This document shows positions 12,992 through 22,444 of a stretch of 64,000 nucleotides of DNA, piece by piece. Below the pieces are notes generated by a model. It was given only the letters and a program-made list of their open reading frames with translations. It was not told the DNA's origin and made no database searches. The first letter of the stretch is position 1; every line of letters begins with the position of its first letter. This stretch comes from G965218495 sp965262785 (GTDB taxonomy: Bacteria > Bacteroidota > Rhodothermia > Rhodothermales > Bin80). The DNA is taken from contig OZ253559.1 in NCBI GenBank assembly GCA_965262785.1, forward strand, positions 868,001 through 932,000, in the 5' to 3' direction. The translations under genes and the position numbers were made by a program.

Positions 12992-15265
12992 ATGCGCGTT
13001 TCCACGCACCCTGCCGTAAACGAAGCGATCGCTATAGAGCATGGGCTAACGGCAGAGGAATACGGTTGGATCACGGAGCGTCTGGGCCGAACGCCTACGT
13101 ACACCGAGCTGGGCATCTATTCCGTGATGTGGAGTGAACACTGCTCCTACAAGAACTCTATCACGGTGCTGAAGACGCTGCCGCGCGAGGGAGAGGCGCT
13201 CTTGGTAGGCGCAGGCGATGAGAACGCAGGACTTGTGGACATCGGGGGCGGGCTAGCTGTGGCGTTTAAGATTGAAAGCCACAACCACCCGTCGGCTGTA
13301 GAACCATACCAAGGTGCAGCGACCGGGGTTGGGGGAATCCATCGCGACATCTTCACTATGGGAGCCCGCCCCATCTGTGCACTTAATTCACTGCGCTTTG
13401 GAGCGCTCACAAGTCCCCGCGTGCGATACCTATTTGACGGCGTGGTGCGCGGCATTGGCGACTATGGCAACAGCTTTGGCGTGCCGACGGTAGCAGGTGA
13501 GGTGTTTTTCGATCCGTCGTACGAAGGCAACCCTCTGGTAAATGCCATGAGTGTGGGGGTGGTGAAGGCGGGGCGCACAGCCAGCGCGACGGCCGCCGGA
13601 GTTGGCAACATCATATATATCGTCGGCTCGGCCACCGGGCGCGACGGTATTCACGGAGCCACCTTTGCTTCGGAAGAGATTTCAGAGGAAAGCGAAGCGA
13701 GGCGACCAAGCGTCCAGGTTGGTGACCCCTTCACAGAGAAGCTTCTACTGGAAGCAACGCTGGAAGCGATCAGTGAGGGCGTCGTCTCGGGCATTCAGGA
13801 CATGGGAGCCGCGGGCTTGACCTGTTCCTCGTGCGAGATGAGTGCCAAGGGCGGCGTGGGCATGGACCTGGACCTGGACCTTGTGCCGGTGCGCGAGCCA
13901 GGCATGAGCGCTTACGAAATTATGCTGTCCGAGAGCCAGGAGCGCATGCTCGTCAACTGCGCGCCCGGTCGCGAAGCAGACCTTGAAGCGATTTTTGAAA
14001 AATGGGATTTGCACGCGGTGGCTATCGGGACGGTCACCGACGGTGGGCGTGTGAAGGTGTACCATGGGAGGCAGCTGGTGGCGGACGTCCCGGCAGAGCA
14101 CCTGGTGCTGGGTGGCAGCGCACCTGTGTACCATCGTGCGGCGCGCCGGCCAGGCTACCTGGATGTCGTGCACAAGTTTGACGCACCCCCGGATGTCGAT
14201 GCGACCACGGCAACGGATGCGCTGGCGACCCTTCTCGCATCGCCCAACATCGCCTCCAAACGCTGGGTCTATGAGCAGTACGACACCATGGTGCGCACGG
14301 GCACAGTCCAGGGCCCGGGAAGCAGTGATGCCGCTCTGGTACGGCTTAAGGGTTCGCCCAAAGCGCTGGCGGTCAAGACGGATTGCAATGGTCGCTATGT
14401 CTACCTGGATCCGCGTCGCGGCGGCCAGATCGCGGTGGCAGAATCGGCTCGCAATGTGGTCTGCTCGGGTGGGCGGCCCTTGGCAATCACCAATTGCCTG
14501 AACTTCGGCAATCCGTACAAGCCGGAAGTCTACTGGACATTCAAGGAGGCCGTCGGCGGCATGAGTGATGCGTGCCGCGCACTTGGAACGCCCGTTACGG
14601 GAGGCAACGTGTCCTTCTACAACGAAAACCCAGACGGCGCAGTGTTTCCTACGCCCACCATCGGAATGCTGGGACTGGTCGAGGACCTTAAGGCACACGG
14701 CACAGGGGCAGCGCTGCAGGCCAAGGGCGATGTCGTGTATCTGTTGACGCCGCGCGCATGGGCGCATCGGGCGGCTGCAAGTGACCTGGGCGGTACCGAA
14801 TACCTGGCCTTTGCCCACGGGCTGACGGCTGGCCATGCGCCACACCTTGACCTGAGCGAAGAACAGGCCGTTCAGGATGCAATGTTACGCCTCATTCACG
14901 CACAGCTGGTGCGGAGTGCGCATGACATTTCCGACGGCGGCTTAGCTGTGTGCCTGGCGGAAGCGGCAGTCTTTTCGGGGATGCTGGGGGCGACCGTCGA
15001 CTTAGTCGTTGCCAAGCCTTACCGGCTTGATGCGCTGCTTTTTGGAGAGGCGCAGTCGCGCATCGTGTTCACGACACGTGCAGGCGCCGAGAATGCAGTC
15101 AAACAAACCCTTGTGAACATAGGTGCGCAGGCGCACCCCATTGGTCATGTCACTCGGGGACCGCTTGAAATCAAGCTAAACGGCGGAATTGTCATACGGG
15201 AGGCCGTCGAAGTGCTCCATCGCGTATATGACCAGGCGATAGTGCGACAAATGGGCGGCGAATGA
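12992..15265 (+). CDS. purL: Phosphoribosylformylglycinamidine synthase, PurL subunit (small type)
   Basis: 757 residues from the ATG at 12992. The 66 codons before it are open but not homologous, and family members begin at this point (AEEYGWITERLGRTPTYTEL). PurL converts FGAR to FGAM in purine synthesis using ATP and glutamine-derived ammonia. The small type works as a complex with PurS and PurQ, neither of which is in this window. Visible motifs are MWSEHCSYKNS, the substrate segment KIESHNHPSAVEPYQGAATG, GIQDMGAAGLTCSSCEMS, and in the second half CNGRYVYLDPRRGG and NCLNFGNPYKPEVYW, with HDISDGGLAVCLAE near the end. Full length. Confidence 0.96.
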   Translation: MRVSTHPAVNEAIAIEHGLTAEEYGWITERLGRTPTYTELGIYSVMWSEHCSYKNSITVLKTLPREGEALLVGAGDENAGLVDIGGGLAVAFKIESHNHPSAVEPYQGAATGVGGIHRDIFTMGARPICALNSLRFGALTSPRVRYLFDGVVRGIGDYGNSFGVPTVAGEVFFDPSYEGNPLVNAMSVGVVKAGRTASATAAGVGNIIYIVGSATGRDGIHGATFASEEISEESEARRPSVQVGDPFTEKLLLEATLEAISEGVVSGIQDMGAAGLTCSSCEMSAKGGVGMDLDLDLVPVREPGMSAYEIMLSESQERMLVNCAPGREADLEAIFEKWDLHAVAIGTVTDGGRVKVYHGRQLVADVPAEHLVLGGSAPVYHRAARRPGYLDVVHKFDAPPDVDATTATDALATLLASPNIASKRWVYEQYDTMVRTGTVQGPGSSDAALVRLKGSPKALAVKTDCNGRYVYLDPRRGGQIAVAESARNVVCSGGRPLAITNCLNFGNPYKPEVYWTFKEAVGGMSDACRALGTPVTGGNVSFYNENPDGAVFPTPTIGMLGLVEDLKAHGTGAALQAKGDVVYLLTPRAWAHRAAASDLGGTEYLAFAHGLTAGHAPHLDLSEEQAVQDAMLRLIHAQLVRSAHDISDGGLAVCLAEAAVFSGMLGATVDLVVAKPYRLDALLFGEAQSRIVFTTRAGAENAVKQTLVNIGAQAHPIGHVTRGPLEIKLNGGIVIREAVEVLHRVYDQAIVRQMGGE

Positions 15266-15382
15266 CCGCAGGCATCTGCCACTGATGGCATGGGCACTGT
15301 TCTTTCTAGAAACAGCAACACGCGTGACATGTTGGAAGGACTCCACCACGCGAAACACACATTTTGATAAATGGAGACCATT

Positions 15383-15721
15383 ATGGCAGCAAAATACATT
15401 GAGGTTACAGACGCCACGTTTAAGGCGGAAGTGCTGGAATCCCCGGTGCCGGTTCTGGTAGACTTCTGGGCAGCCTGGTGCGGCCCGTGCCGTGCGATTG
15501 CGCCGACCATCGCAGCGGTGGCGGAGGAGTATGAAGATAGGGCTAGGGTGGCCAAGGTCAATGTCGACCACAATCAAGTGCTACCGATGCATTACAACGT
15601 CCGATCGATCCCGACGTTGCTCTTCTTTGACCAGGGCAAGGTGGTGGATCAGGTCATCGGTGCGGTTTCGAAGCGAGAGCTGACCAAGCGCCTCGACAAC
15701 CTGGTGGGTCAGGCGGCGTAG
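15383..15721 (+). CDS. trxA: Thioredoxin
   Basis: 112 residues from the ATG at 15383, which has a GGAG at 15373-15376 at good spacing. The ATG at 15371 lies upstream of this site and is less likely. The active site is WCGPC within VDFWAAWCGPCRAIAP, and the cis-proline segment is SIPTLLFF. It is a cytoplasmic disulfide reductase and is followed 135 bases later by its reductase trxB on the same strand, so the two probably work as a pair. Confidence 0.96.
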   Translation: MAAKYIEVTDATFKAEVLESPVPVLVDFWAAWCGPCRAIAPTIAAVAEEYEDRARVAKVNVDHNQVLPMHYNVRSIPTLLFFDQGKVVDQVIGAVSKRELTKRLDNLVGQAA

Positions 15722-15856
15722 CGGAGCAGCGATTGTATCTGCGGGCAGGCCGCCGAGATTACTGATGCGACGGATGCGCCTGGGCCGTTCCCCACTACGG
15801 TTGAAATCGGTGCCGGCTTGGCAGCGCTGCGCGCATGCCCAGAATGACCCCTGACT

Positions 15857-16831
15857 ATGAACGAACTCCCGACACACGTTGAGTTTTCGGACGCCGAGCG
15901 GCACCGCTTGGTCATCACTGGGTCGGGCCCGGCGGGCTATACGGCAGCTCTCTACGCGGCGCGCGCCAACCTTAGTCCCGTGGTGCTGATCGGCCTTGAG
16001 CCCGGTGGGCAGTTGACGACGACCACCGATGTTGAGAATTACCCCGGGTATGCAGACGGTGTGATGGGGCCCGAGATGATGGAGGACTTTCAGCGCCAGG
16101 CCGCGCGCTTCGGAGCAGACATTCGTCCAGGCATCGTGACGCACGTGGATTTGTCTGAACGTCCATTCCGTCTAGTGGTAGACGACGAGCTTCCGATGCT
16201 CGCGGACGCGGTCATCATCGCTACGGGCGCCAGCGCCAGGTACCTTGGCCTAGAAAACGAGAAACGGCTGCTGGGCCGGGGCGTGTCGGCTTGCGCCACG
16301 TGCGATGGGGCGTTCTTTCGGGGCGTGGACCTGGCCGTAGTCGGCGGCGGCGATTCGGCGATGGAGGAGTCGCTCTTCTTGACACGCTTTGCCACGAAGG
16401 TAACGCTGCTTCACCGGCGAGATGCCCTGCGCGCGTCAAAGATTATGCAGCAGCGCGTCTTTGATAACGATAAGATTGAAATCCTCTGGAACACGACGGT
16501 GGTCGATGTCCTCGGAGAGAACGAGGTGAATGGCGTTCGGCTCCGAAACGTGCACTCGGGACAGGAGCGGGACCTGCCCGTAGGCGGCTTTTTTGTAGCG
16601 ATCGGTCACACGCCCAACACTTCGCTATTCAAAGGCTGGTTGGAGATGGATGACCAGGGCTACCTGGTGACGGAGCCGCGTTCGACCCGTACCAACATTA
16701 ACGGCATCTTCGCAAGCGGCGACGCGCAGGACCACGTTTACCGTCAAGCGGTCACTGCTGCCGGCACAGGCTGCATGGCCGCGATTGATGCGGAGCGATT
16801 CCTGGCAGCGGAGGACGCGAAAGTCAGCTAG
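15857..16831 (+). CDS. trxB: Thioredoxin reductase (NADPH)
   Basis: 324 residues. The FAD-binding motif is GSGPAGYTAALYAARA (residues about 22-37), the redox pair CATC lies in GVSACATCDGAFF, the NADPH motif is VVGGGDSAMEE, and the C-terminal FAD segment is GIFASGDAQD. It reduces the thioredoxin encoded just upstream. The initial ATG gives a short extension (MNELPTHVEFSDAERH) ahead of the domain. The stop is only about 30 bases from the start of the repeat flanking the IS1634-type element, so mobile DNA landed directly downstream without damaging the gene. Confidence 0.96.
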   Translation: MNELPTHVEFSDAERHRLVITGSGPAGYTAALYAARANLSPVVLIGLEPGGQLTTTTDVENYPGYADGVMGPEMMEDFQRQAARFGADIRPGIVTHVDLSERPFRLVVDDELPMLADAVIIATGASARYLGLENEKRLLGRGVSACATCDGAFFRGVDLAVVGGGDSAMEESLFLTRFATKVTLLHRRDALRASKIMQQRVFDNDKIEILWNTTVVDVLGENEVNGVRLRNVHSGQERDLPVGGFFVAIGHTPNTSLFKGWLEMDDQGYLVTEPRSTRTNINGIFASGDAQDHVYRQAVTAAGTGCMAAIDAERFLAAEDAKVS

Positions 16832-16863
16832 TCGGGCAGCAATGTGCTGCCTTAAGTATTAAG

Positions 16864-16991
16864 ATCAGCCCCGGGCCTTTAGGCCAAATCGGCGAAGTTC
16901 TTACCCGCCCGTTGGCCAGTCTACCACAGAAGCGTCTGTATGGATCTTGACTGGTCAAATCTCCAACCCGATAGGGCCTTTGCAAGGTATT
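16864..16991. repeat. Left 128-bp direct repeat flanking the IS1634-family element
   Basis: Matches 20711-20838 at 127 of 128 positions with no gap; the only difference is A at 16888 versus T. It abuts the element's left inverted repeat exactly. It is read as a long target-site duplication, as known for IS1634. Confidence 0.85.
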
Positions 16992-17378
16992 CCCGACTTC
17001 CGCGGTTTCGCCGAGGGAGGGGCTCCGCCGCCAGCCAAGATGAGGCGCTGAATCGATCATTGGTCGATTCATCCTGAGGTGTTGAGACTACGTGTGGATT
17101 AGCCGCATTGGGGGCTTCATTGCCCGATTTGGGCCTCTTTTTGCGCTTTTCTAGGGCTAATCGATCCATTGTGGTACTCCTGGCGTGCGTTGATACACCA
17201 AGGGCGGTAGTGTGCAGTGTTGGATGTGACCCCCAAAACATGTGCCAGGGCATCACGCGGGCCGTGTCGATTCGGGCAATGTTGATTTGTAGTGTTCAGT
17301 ACTATTTAGTGCTTGACATTGTTAAGATGCTGATGTACCTTAGGGTGTAGCGATACTCGCAGCCATCCCGCGCTCAGC

Positions 17379-17588
17379 ATGTTCGTCCGTACCGTCCGAC
17401 GCAAGACCACCCAGAACGTTAGCGTACAGATTGTCGAATCAACCCGCGTACCCGGCAAGGGACCGCGGCAGCGGATCGTCAAGCATATGGGCTCTGCTCC
17501 TGAAGGGCCGCTGCTGGAGGCGCTGGTGCGGTTGGCGCACCGGGCGAAGCTGCGGCTCCTGGAAGAGAGACAGCCTTCCTTGTTTCCT
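17379..17588 (+). pseudogene. N-terminal fragment of IS1634-family transposase
   Basis: 70 codons: MFVRTVRRKTTQNVSVQIVE, then KGPRQRIVKHMGSAPEG and KLRLLEERQPSLFP. The opening, with a basic strand and 'QRIVKHMG', is typical of the N-terminus of IS1634-type transposases. The frame then runs straight into the IS110 element and on into its transposase, giving one open frame 17379-18830 of 483 codons. The rest of this transposase resumes at 19126. Confidence 0.75.
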
Positions 17589-17687
17589 ATAGATATTATA
17601 GAAGGGGCCGGAGAGGGGGCACAGGCTATTTTGCCTGTGAGGCGCAGGCGCCTGGACTTCATCCTTCTCCATAGACCTTACAACCCC

Positions 17688-18830
17688 ATGAACCACACCA
17701 TAAGTGTCATCCCTTCTCAGAAGTCGGTCTTCGTCGGGCTGGACGTACATAGAGACACGATCGCGGCGTGCGTATACGATCCGGCTTCGAAGAGGGTCTG
17801 TCTTGAAGTGGAGCTGCCCAGCGACGACAGGGCCAAGCTGCGTAAGCTTATGGCCCGTATTCGTGGTTCCTTTGGCGAACCCCGGTGTTGTTACGAAGCG
17901 TCCTCGTGTGGCTACACGCTCTATAGAACGCTCAGTGACGACGGAGTCGCCTGCGCGGTCATTGCACCTTCGTCGATTCCACGGCGTGCCGGTGATCGAG
18001 TCAAGACGGACCGTCGTGACGCGGAAAAGTTGGCCCGCTACTACGCGGCGGGCCTACTGACGGCGGTTCACATCCCCGATAAGGCGTTGCTTGCCGCCCG
18101 AACGCTGGTGCGCCGCCGGGTTACTCTGGTCGAAGATTTGACCCGCACCAAGCAGCGCTCCGTGCTCTTGCTGCAAAGCCGCGGGTATGTGTACCGGGCG
18201 GGCAAGAACTGGACGCAGAAATTCTGGCGGTGGCTGGAAGGCCTCGCGCTTGACCCCGTTGATGCGTGTACGCTGCAAAGCTTGTTGAACCAATGCCAGA
18301 TGCTCGAAGCCCAGATCCGGGAGATAGAGCAACATATCGAAGAAGAGGCACAGAAGGCATGCTATCAGCGCACGGTGCAGGTATTGCAAGCCTTCCGTGG
18401 CATCGGGCTGTTTACAGCGATGCAGCTGACTTGTGAAATCGGTGACATTCGGCGTTTTGCACACCCGAAAGCACTGATGGCATATCTGGGATTGGTGCCC
18501 TCGGAGCATTCCTCCGGCCACCGCACCCGGCACGGCTCGATTACCAAGGCCGGTAACACCCATGCCCGCAAGGCTCTGGTCTCTGCGGCCTGGAAATATA
18601 CCCACTACCCCCGGCGTAGCCAGGCGCTGCACCAGCGCCAGCACCACTGCGCTGCGGAAGTGATTACCATCAGCTGGAAGGCTCAGCGGAGACTACACAA
18701 ACGATACCGCAGCCTGATTCAGCGTAAAGCGCCCACGAAAGCCATCGTGGCCCTTGCGCGCGAACTCGTGGGCTTTCTCTGGGAAGCCATGCAGACGGTG
18801 CCGCCAACACCGGTGGCCCTTGCGGCCTAA
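17688..18830 (+). CDS. IS110-family transposase (DEDD recombinase), copy 1
   Basis: 380 residues from the ATG at 17688, the start shared with copy 2. The N-terminal RuvC-like DEDD domain begins VFVGLDVHRDTIAACVYD, with the YEASSCGYTLYR and KTDRRDAEKLARYY segments. The C-terminal Tnp_IS110/IS116/IS902 domain is seen as LQAFRGIGLFTAMQLTCEIG and LMAYLGLVPSEHSSG, with the catalytic-serine-type region GSITKAGNTHARKAL. These enzymes work with an element-encoded guide RNA. In copy 1 the frame is open upstream into the split IS1634 transposase. It differs from copy 2 by one residue (R here, P there, in ACYQRTVQ). Confidence 0.93.
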   Translation: MNHTISVIPSQKSVFVGLDVHRDTIAACVYDPASKRVCLEVELPSDDRAKLRKLMARIRGSFGEPRCCYEASSCGYTLYRTLSDDGVACAVIAPSSIPRRAGDRVKTDRRDAEKLARYYAAGLLTAVHIPDKALLAARTLVRRRVTLVEDLTRTKQRSVLLLQSRGYVYRAGKNWTQKFWRWLEGLALDPVDACTLQSLLNQCQMLEAQIREIEQHIEEEAQKACYQRTVQVLQAFRGIGLFTAMQLTCEIGDIRRFAHPKALMAYLGLVPSEHSSGHRTRHGSITKAGNTHARKALVSAAWKYTHYPRRSQALHQRQHHCAAEVITISWKAQRRLHKRYRSLIQRKAPTKAIVALARELVGFLWEAMQTVPPTPVALAA

Positions 18831-19110
18831 ACATGTCCGAAACGCTTCCGAGAAAAGCTATGGGAAAAGGGGCTCTGCGCACGGATGGAGAGTCCATGCC
18901 GGTACTCTGCGATAGCCCTTGTGGCGAGCTCGCGAAGATAGATTATGGTAGCTCCCGACGAATTCAATATCAGGCGTTACGGTCGGCATTGCCGACCCAG
19001 CACGCGGACACCAGTTTGATAAGCCGTCGAAGATGCCAGGGCCCCTTTTCCGATAGCCAGCTCATGAAGATTATGTGAACTTACCGCACACATATCACCG
19101 CCCCCTTGAC
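18831..19110 (+). ncRNA. Candidate bridge/seek RNA region of IS110 copy 1
   Basis: 280 bases of non-coding 3' sequence between the transposase stop and the right subterminal repeat, the place where IS1111-group elements encode their guide RNA. A hairpin at 18981-18997 (7 bp, loop ATT) differs from its counterpart in copy 2 by compensatory changes. RNA ends and processing are not visible from sequence. Confidence 0.5.
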
Positions 19111-19125
19111 CCGGCCCCTTCTACA

Positions 19126-20586
19126 CCAGAGTATCTGGCCGAACGCGTGCAAGGGGCCCGCCATAGCAGCCAGAGCGACCAGCCGCTTCCCATACCCGAT
19201 GCACGCAAGCTGGCGGAGACCAAGCGTCTGACTATGGGCTTTCACGAGGTCTTCGGAGCGCTGTACGATCGGCTGCACTTTCAGAAGGTCTTCGGGGCCC
19301 GCAAAAAGATGGCGGCGCGCCTGTTTCGCCAGGCCGTGCTGATGCGACTGGCCGCGCCGGGCTCCAGCAAGCGCGCGTGCTGTGACAAGCTTTCCAAGCA
19401 CCATGGCGTGGAAGTGAACCCGGACAAGTTCTACCGCATGATGGACGCGGTCAATGACGACCGGATTGCACGGCTGCAGTCGATCGTCTCGCATGAAGTG
19501 CGCGGACTCTTGCAAGAGCGGGTGGACGTCCTCTTCTTCGACGTAACCACGCTTTTCTTCGCCAGCGACAAGGCCGATGATCTTCGCAAGAAGGGATTCA
19601 GCAAAGACGGTAAGCCGCAGAAGGTGCAGGTCGTTCTGGCCTTGTTCCAGAGCGTGGAGGGGCTGCCGATAGGATATGAGTTGTTTCCAGGTAGCACGAC
19701 CGATGTGCGCACGCTCAAGCCGGCACTGAAGGCCCTGCGGGAGCGCTTTGAGATAGGCCGGGTGGTCTTGGTTGCGGACGCCGGGATGCTGAGCCAGGGC
19801 AACCTGGACCTGCTCGCCTCCCAGGGTTGGGACTGGGTGGTCGCGGCGCGCCTACGCAGCTTGCCACGCAGGATGGAGGCCGAGCTTTTTGAGTCCCATG
19901 ACTGGGTCGCGGTCAGCGAAGATATCAGCGTAACAGAATTGCAATTAAAGGGCCAGCGTCTGGTGTTGCGCCACAGCAAGAAGCGGGCGGCCAAGGATGT
20001 CCATGAACGTGATAGAATCGTAGAGAAGCTCAAGCGTCGCCTAACGCAAGGCATTAAGGGAAGCGGCAAACGAGGCCGCTTTCTCAAGGTGGACCGCGAT
20101 GCCGTGGAGCTGAACCAGGATGCCATTGACCGGGACGCATGCTTTGACGGGCTCCACGGTGTTTGGACCAGCCTGGATCGCGAAAGCCATCCAGCACAAC
20201 ACATCTATGCGTACTACGGGGAGCTGTGGCGCATCGAAGAGGGCTTTCGCGTGCTCAAGCACACCATGGCGACGCGGCCCATCTATCACTGGACCCCCAG
20301 CCGCGTCAAGGCCCACATCGCGATTTGCTTCGTCGCTTTTGCCTTGCTGCGCCTGCTGCGCTACCAGCACAACACCATGCATGCGGGCCAGGAGCCACTC
20401 AGCGAGGCTCGTATCCTGACAGAGCTGAGCGGCGCTCAAGTCTCCCTCATTACCGACACCAGCACGCTGAAGCAGTATCTGCTCGCCTCCCCCGCCACCG
20501 CAGCACAGCGGACGCTCTACAGCGTAGCCGGACTAAAGTACCCCAGCAGGACCCGCGAGCTGGCCACCCCCGACCAGCTCCCCTAA
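19126..20586 (+). pseudogene. C-terminal part of the split IS1634-family transposase
   Basis: From the IS110 right junction the frame reads PEYLAERVQGARH and continues for 486 codons to the stop at 20586. DDE residues are visible: the first Asp in VDVLFFDVTTLFF, the second in VVLVADAGMLSQG, and the Glu in ELWRIEEGFRVLKHTM. Codons on either side of the insert are in the same phase, so removal of the IS110 segment at codon boundaries would restore one protein (LFP joined to PEYLAERV) of about 556 residues. As it stands the transposase cannot be made whole. Confidence 0.85.
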
Positions 20587-20710
20587 GAAGTCCGGCTACG
20601 ATCGAGAGGAGCCTCAAGGGTTCTCTCAAAATCGGCACGTGTAGTGTTCAGTATTGTATGTTGGTCAAGTATCACTCATACTATTTTACATCTAAACCGC
20701 GGAAGTCAGG

Positions 20711-20838
20711 ATCAGCCCCGGGCCTTTAGGCCAATTCGGCGAAGTTCTTACCCGCCCGTTGGCCAGTCTACCACAGAAGCGTCTGTATGGATCTTGACTG
20801 GTCAAATCTCCAACCCGATAGGGCCTTTGCAAGGTATT
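20711..20838. repeat. Right 128-bp direct repeat flanking the IS1634-family element
   Basis: One mismatch from 16864-16991. It begins exactly at the element's right end and runs to GGTATT. The 78 bases that follow, up to IS110 copy 2, hold nothing recognisable. Confidence 0.85.
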
Positions 20839-21015
20839 GTTACTACGATTTGCAAGCCTTTCGGCCTCTTGGCGGTGGCTTGCCCGCGTGGGTAGCACAC
20901 CTAGCGACGGATTCTAATAGATATTATAGAAGGGGCCGGAGAGGGGGCACAGGCTATTTTGCCTGTGAGGCGCAGGCGCCTGGACTTCATCCTTCTCCAT
21001 AGACCTTACAACCCC

Positions 21016-22158
21016 ATGAACCACACCATAAGTGTCATCCCTTCTCAGAAGTCGGTCTTCGTCGGGCTGGACGTACATAGAGACACGATCGCGGCGTGCG
21101 TATACGATCCGGCTTCGAAGAGGGTCTGTCTTGAAGTGGAGCTGCCCAGCGACGACAGGGCCAAGCTGCGTAAGCTTATGGCCCGTATTCGTGGTTCCTT
21201 TGGCGAACCCCGGTGTTGTTACGAAGCGTCCTCGTGTGGCTACACGCTCTATAGAACGCTCAGTGACGACGGAGTCGCCTGCGCGGTCATTGCACCTTCG
21301 TCGATTCCACGGCGTGCCGGTGATCGAGTCAAGACGGACCGTCGTGACGCGGAAAAGTTGGCCCGCTACTACGCGGCGGGCCTACTGACGGCGGTTCACA
21401 TCCCCGATAAGGCGTTGCTTGCCGCCCGAACGCTGGTGCGCCGCCGCGTTACTCTGGTCGAAGATTTGACCCGCACCAAGCAGCGCTCCGTGCTCTTGCT
21501 GCAAAGCCGCGGGTATGTGTACCGGGCGGGCAAGAACTGGACGCAGAAATTCTGGCGGTGGCTGGAAGGCCTCGCGCTTGACCCCGTTGATGCGTGTACG
21601 CTGCAAAGCTTGTTGAACCAATGCCAGATGCTCGAAGCCCAGATCCGGGAGATAGAGCAACATATCGAAGAAGAGGCACAGAAGGCATGCTATCAGCCCA
21701 CGGTGCAGGTATTGCAAGCCTTCCGTGGCATCGGGCTGTTTACAGCGATGCAGCTGACTTGTGAAATCGGTGACATTCGGCGTTTTGCACACCCGAAAGC
21801 ACTGATGGCATATCTGGGATTGGTGCCCTCGGAGCATTCCTCCGGCCACCGCACCCGGCACGGCTCGATTACCAAGGCCGGTAACACCCATGCCCGCAAG
21901 GCTCTGGTCTCTGCGGCCTGGAAATATACCCACTACCCCCGGCGTAGCCAGGCGCTGCACCAGCGCCAGCACCACTGCGCTGCGGAAGTGATTACCATCA
22001 GCTGGAAGGCTCAGCGGAGACTACACAAACGATACCGCAGCCTGATTCAGCGTAAAGCGCCCACGAAAGCCATCGTGGCCCTTGCGCGCGAACTCGTGGG
22101 CTTTCTCTGGGAAGCCATGCAGACGGTGCCGCCAACACCGGTGGCCCTTGCGGCCTAA
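21016..22158 (+). CDS. IS110-family transposase (DEDD recombinase), copy 2
   Basis: 380 residues, identical to copy 1 except for a proline in ACYQPTVQ. DNA differences in the coding part number two, one of them silent. The same domain order is present (RuvC-like DEDD, then Tnp_IS110 C-terminal domain). The frame is open and the element looks intact, so this copy is a better candidate than copy 1 for the active one. An upstream in-frame ATG at 20959 is disfavoured because copy 1 shares the start at MNHTISVIPSQK. Confidence 0.93.
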   Translation: MNHTISVIPSQKSVFVGLDVHRDTIAACVYDPASKRVCLEVELPSDDRAKLRKLMARIRGSFGEPRCCYEASSCGYTLYRTLSDDGVACAVIAPSSIPRRAGDRVKTDRRDAEKLARYYAAGLLTAVHIPDKALLAARTLVRRRVTLVEDLTRTKQRSVLLLQSRGYVYRAGKNWTQKFWRWLEGLALDPVDACTLQSLLNQCQMLEAQIREIEQHIEEEAQKACYQPTVQVLQAFRGIGLFTAMQLTCEIGDIRRFAHPKALMAYLGLVPSEHSSGHRTRHGSITKAGNTHARKALVSAAWKYTHYPRRSQALHQRQHHCAAEVITISWKAQRRLHKRYRSLIQRKAPTKAIVALARELVGFLWEAMQTVPPTPVALAA

Positions 22159-22444
22159 ACATGCCCGAAACGCTTCCGAGAACAGAACAGCTATGGGAAA
22201 AGGGGCCCTGCGCACGGATGGAGAGTCCATGCCGATACTCTGCGATAGCCCTTGTGGCGAGCTCGCGAAAATAGATTATGGTAGCTCCCGACGAATTCAA
22301 TATCAGGCGTTACGGCCAGCACTGCTGGCTTAGCACGCGGACACCAGTTTGATAAGCCGTCGAAGATGCCAGGGCCCCTTTTCCGATAGCCAGCTCATGA
22401 AGATTATGTGAACTTACCGCACACATATCACCGCCCCCTTGACC
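22159..22444 (+). ncRNA. Candidate bridge/seek RNA region of IS110 copy 2
   Basis: Counterpart of 18831-19110. The hairpin at 22314-22330 is GGCCAGC-ACT-GCTGGCT. Two pairs are swapped relative to copy 1 (T-A to C-G, G-C to A-T) and one G-C has become G-T. The arm GGCCAGC recurs just outside the element at 22468-22474. Confidence 0.5.

Larger units (their letters stand above)
17589..19129 (+). mobile_element. IS110-family (IS1111-like) element, copy 1, inside the IS1634 transposase
   Basis: The segment shared with copy 2 runs from 17589 to 19129. A perfect 12-bp subterminal inverted repeat, AGAAGGGGCCGG (17600-17611) and CCGGCCCCTTCT (19111-19122), lies inside the ends, as in the IS1111 subgroup. 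There are no terminal inverted repeats or obvious target duplication. The exact ends are uncertain by a few bases because the flanks share short sequence. The 5' non-coding part is about 100 bp and the 3' part about 300 bp. Confidence 0.85.
16992..20710 (+). mobile_element. IS1634-family insertion sequence, itself interrupted by an IS110-type element
   Basis: Terminal inverted repeats are CCCGACTTCCGCGGTTT at 16992-17008 and AAACCGCGGAAGTCAGG at 20694-20710 (16 of 17 match after inversion). Outside them lie 128-bp direct repeats. The transposase is split at 17588/19126 by the IS110 copy. Without that insert the element would be about 2.2 kb. IS1634 of Mycoplasma mycoides is known for long, variable-length target duplications, which fits what is seen here. 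Confidence 0.85.

Noticed and set aside
16864..20838. 128-bp repeat as an independent small repeat family
   Set aside because: Only the two copies that abut the IS1634 ends were found in the window, so a target duplication is the simpler reading.
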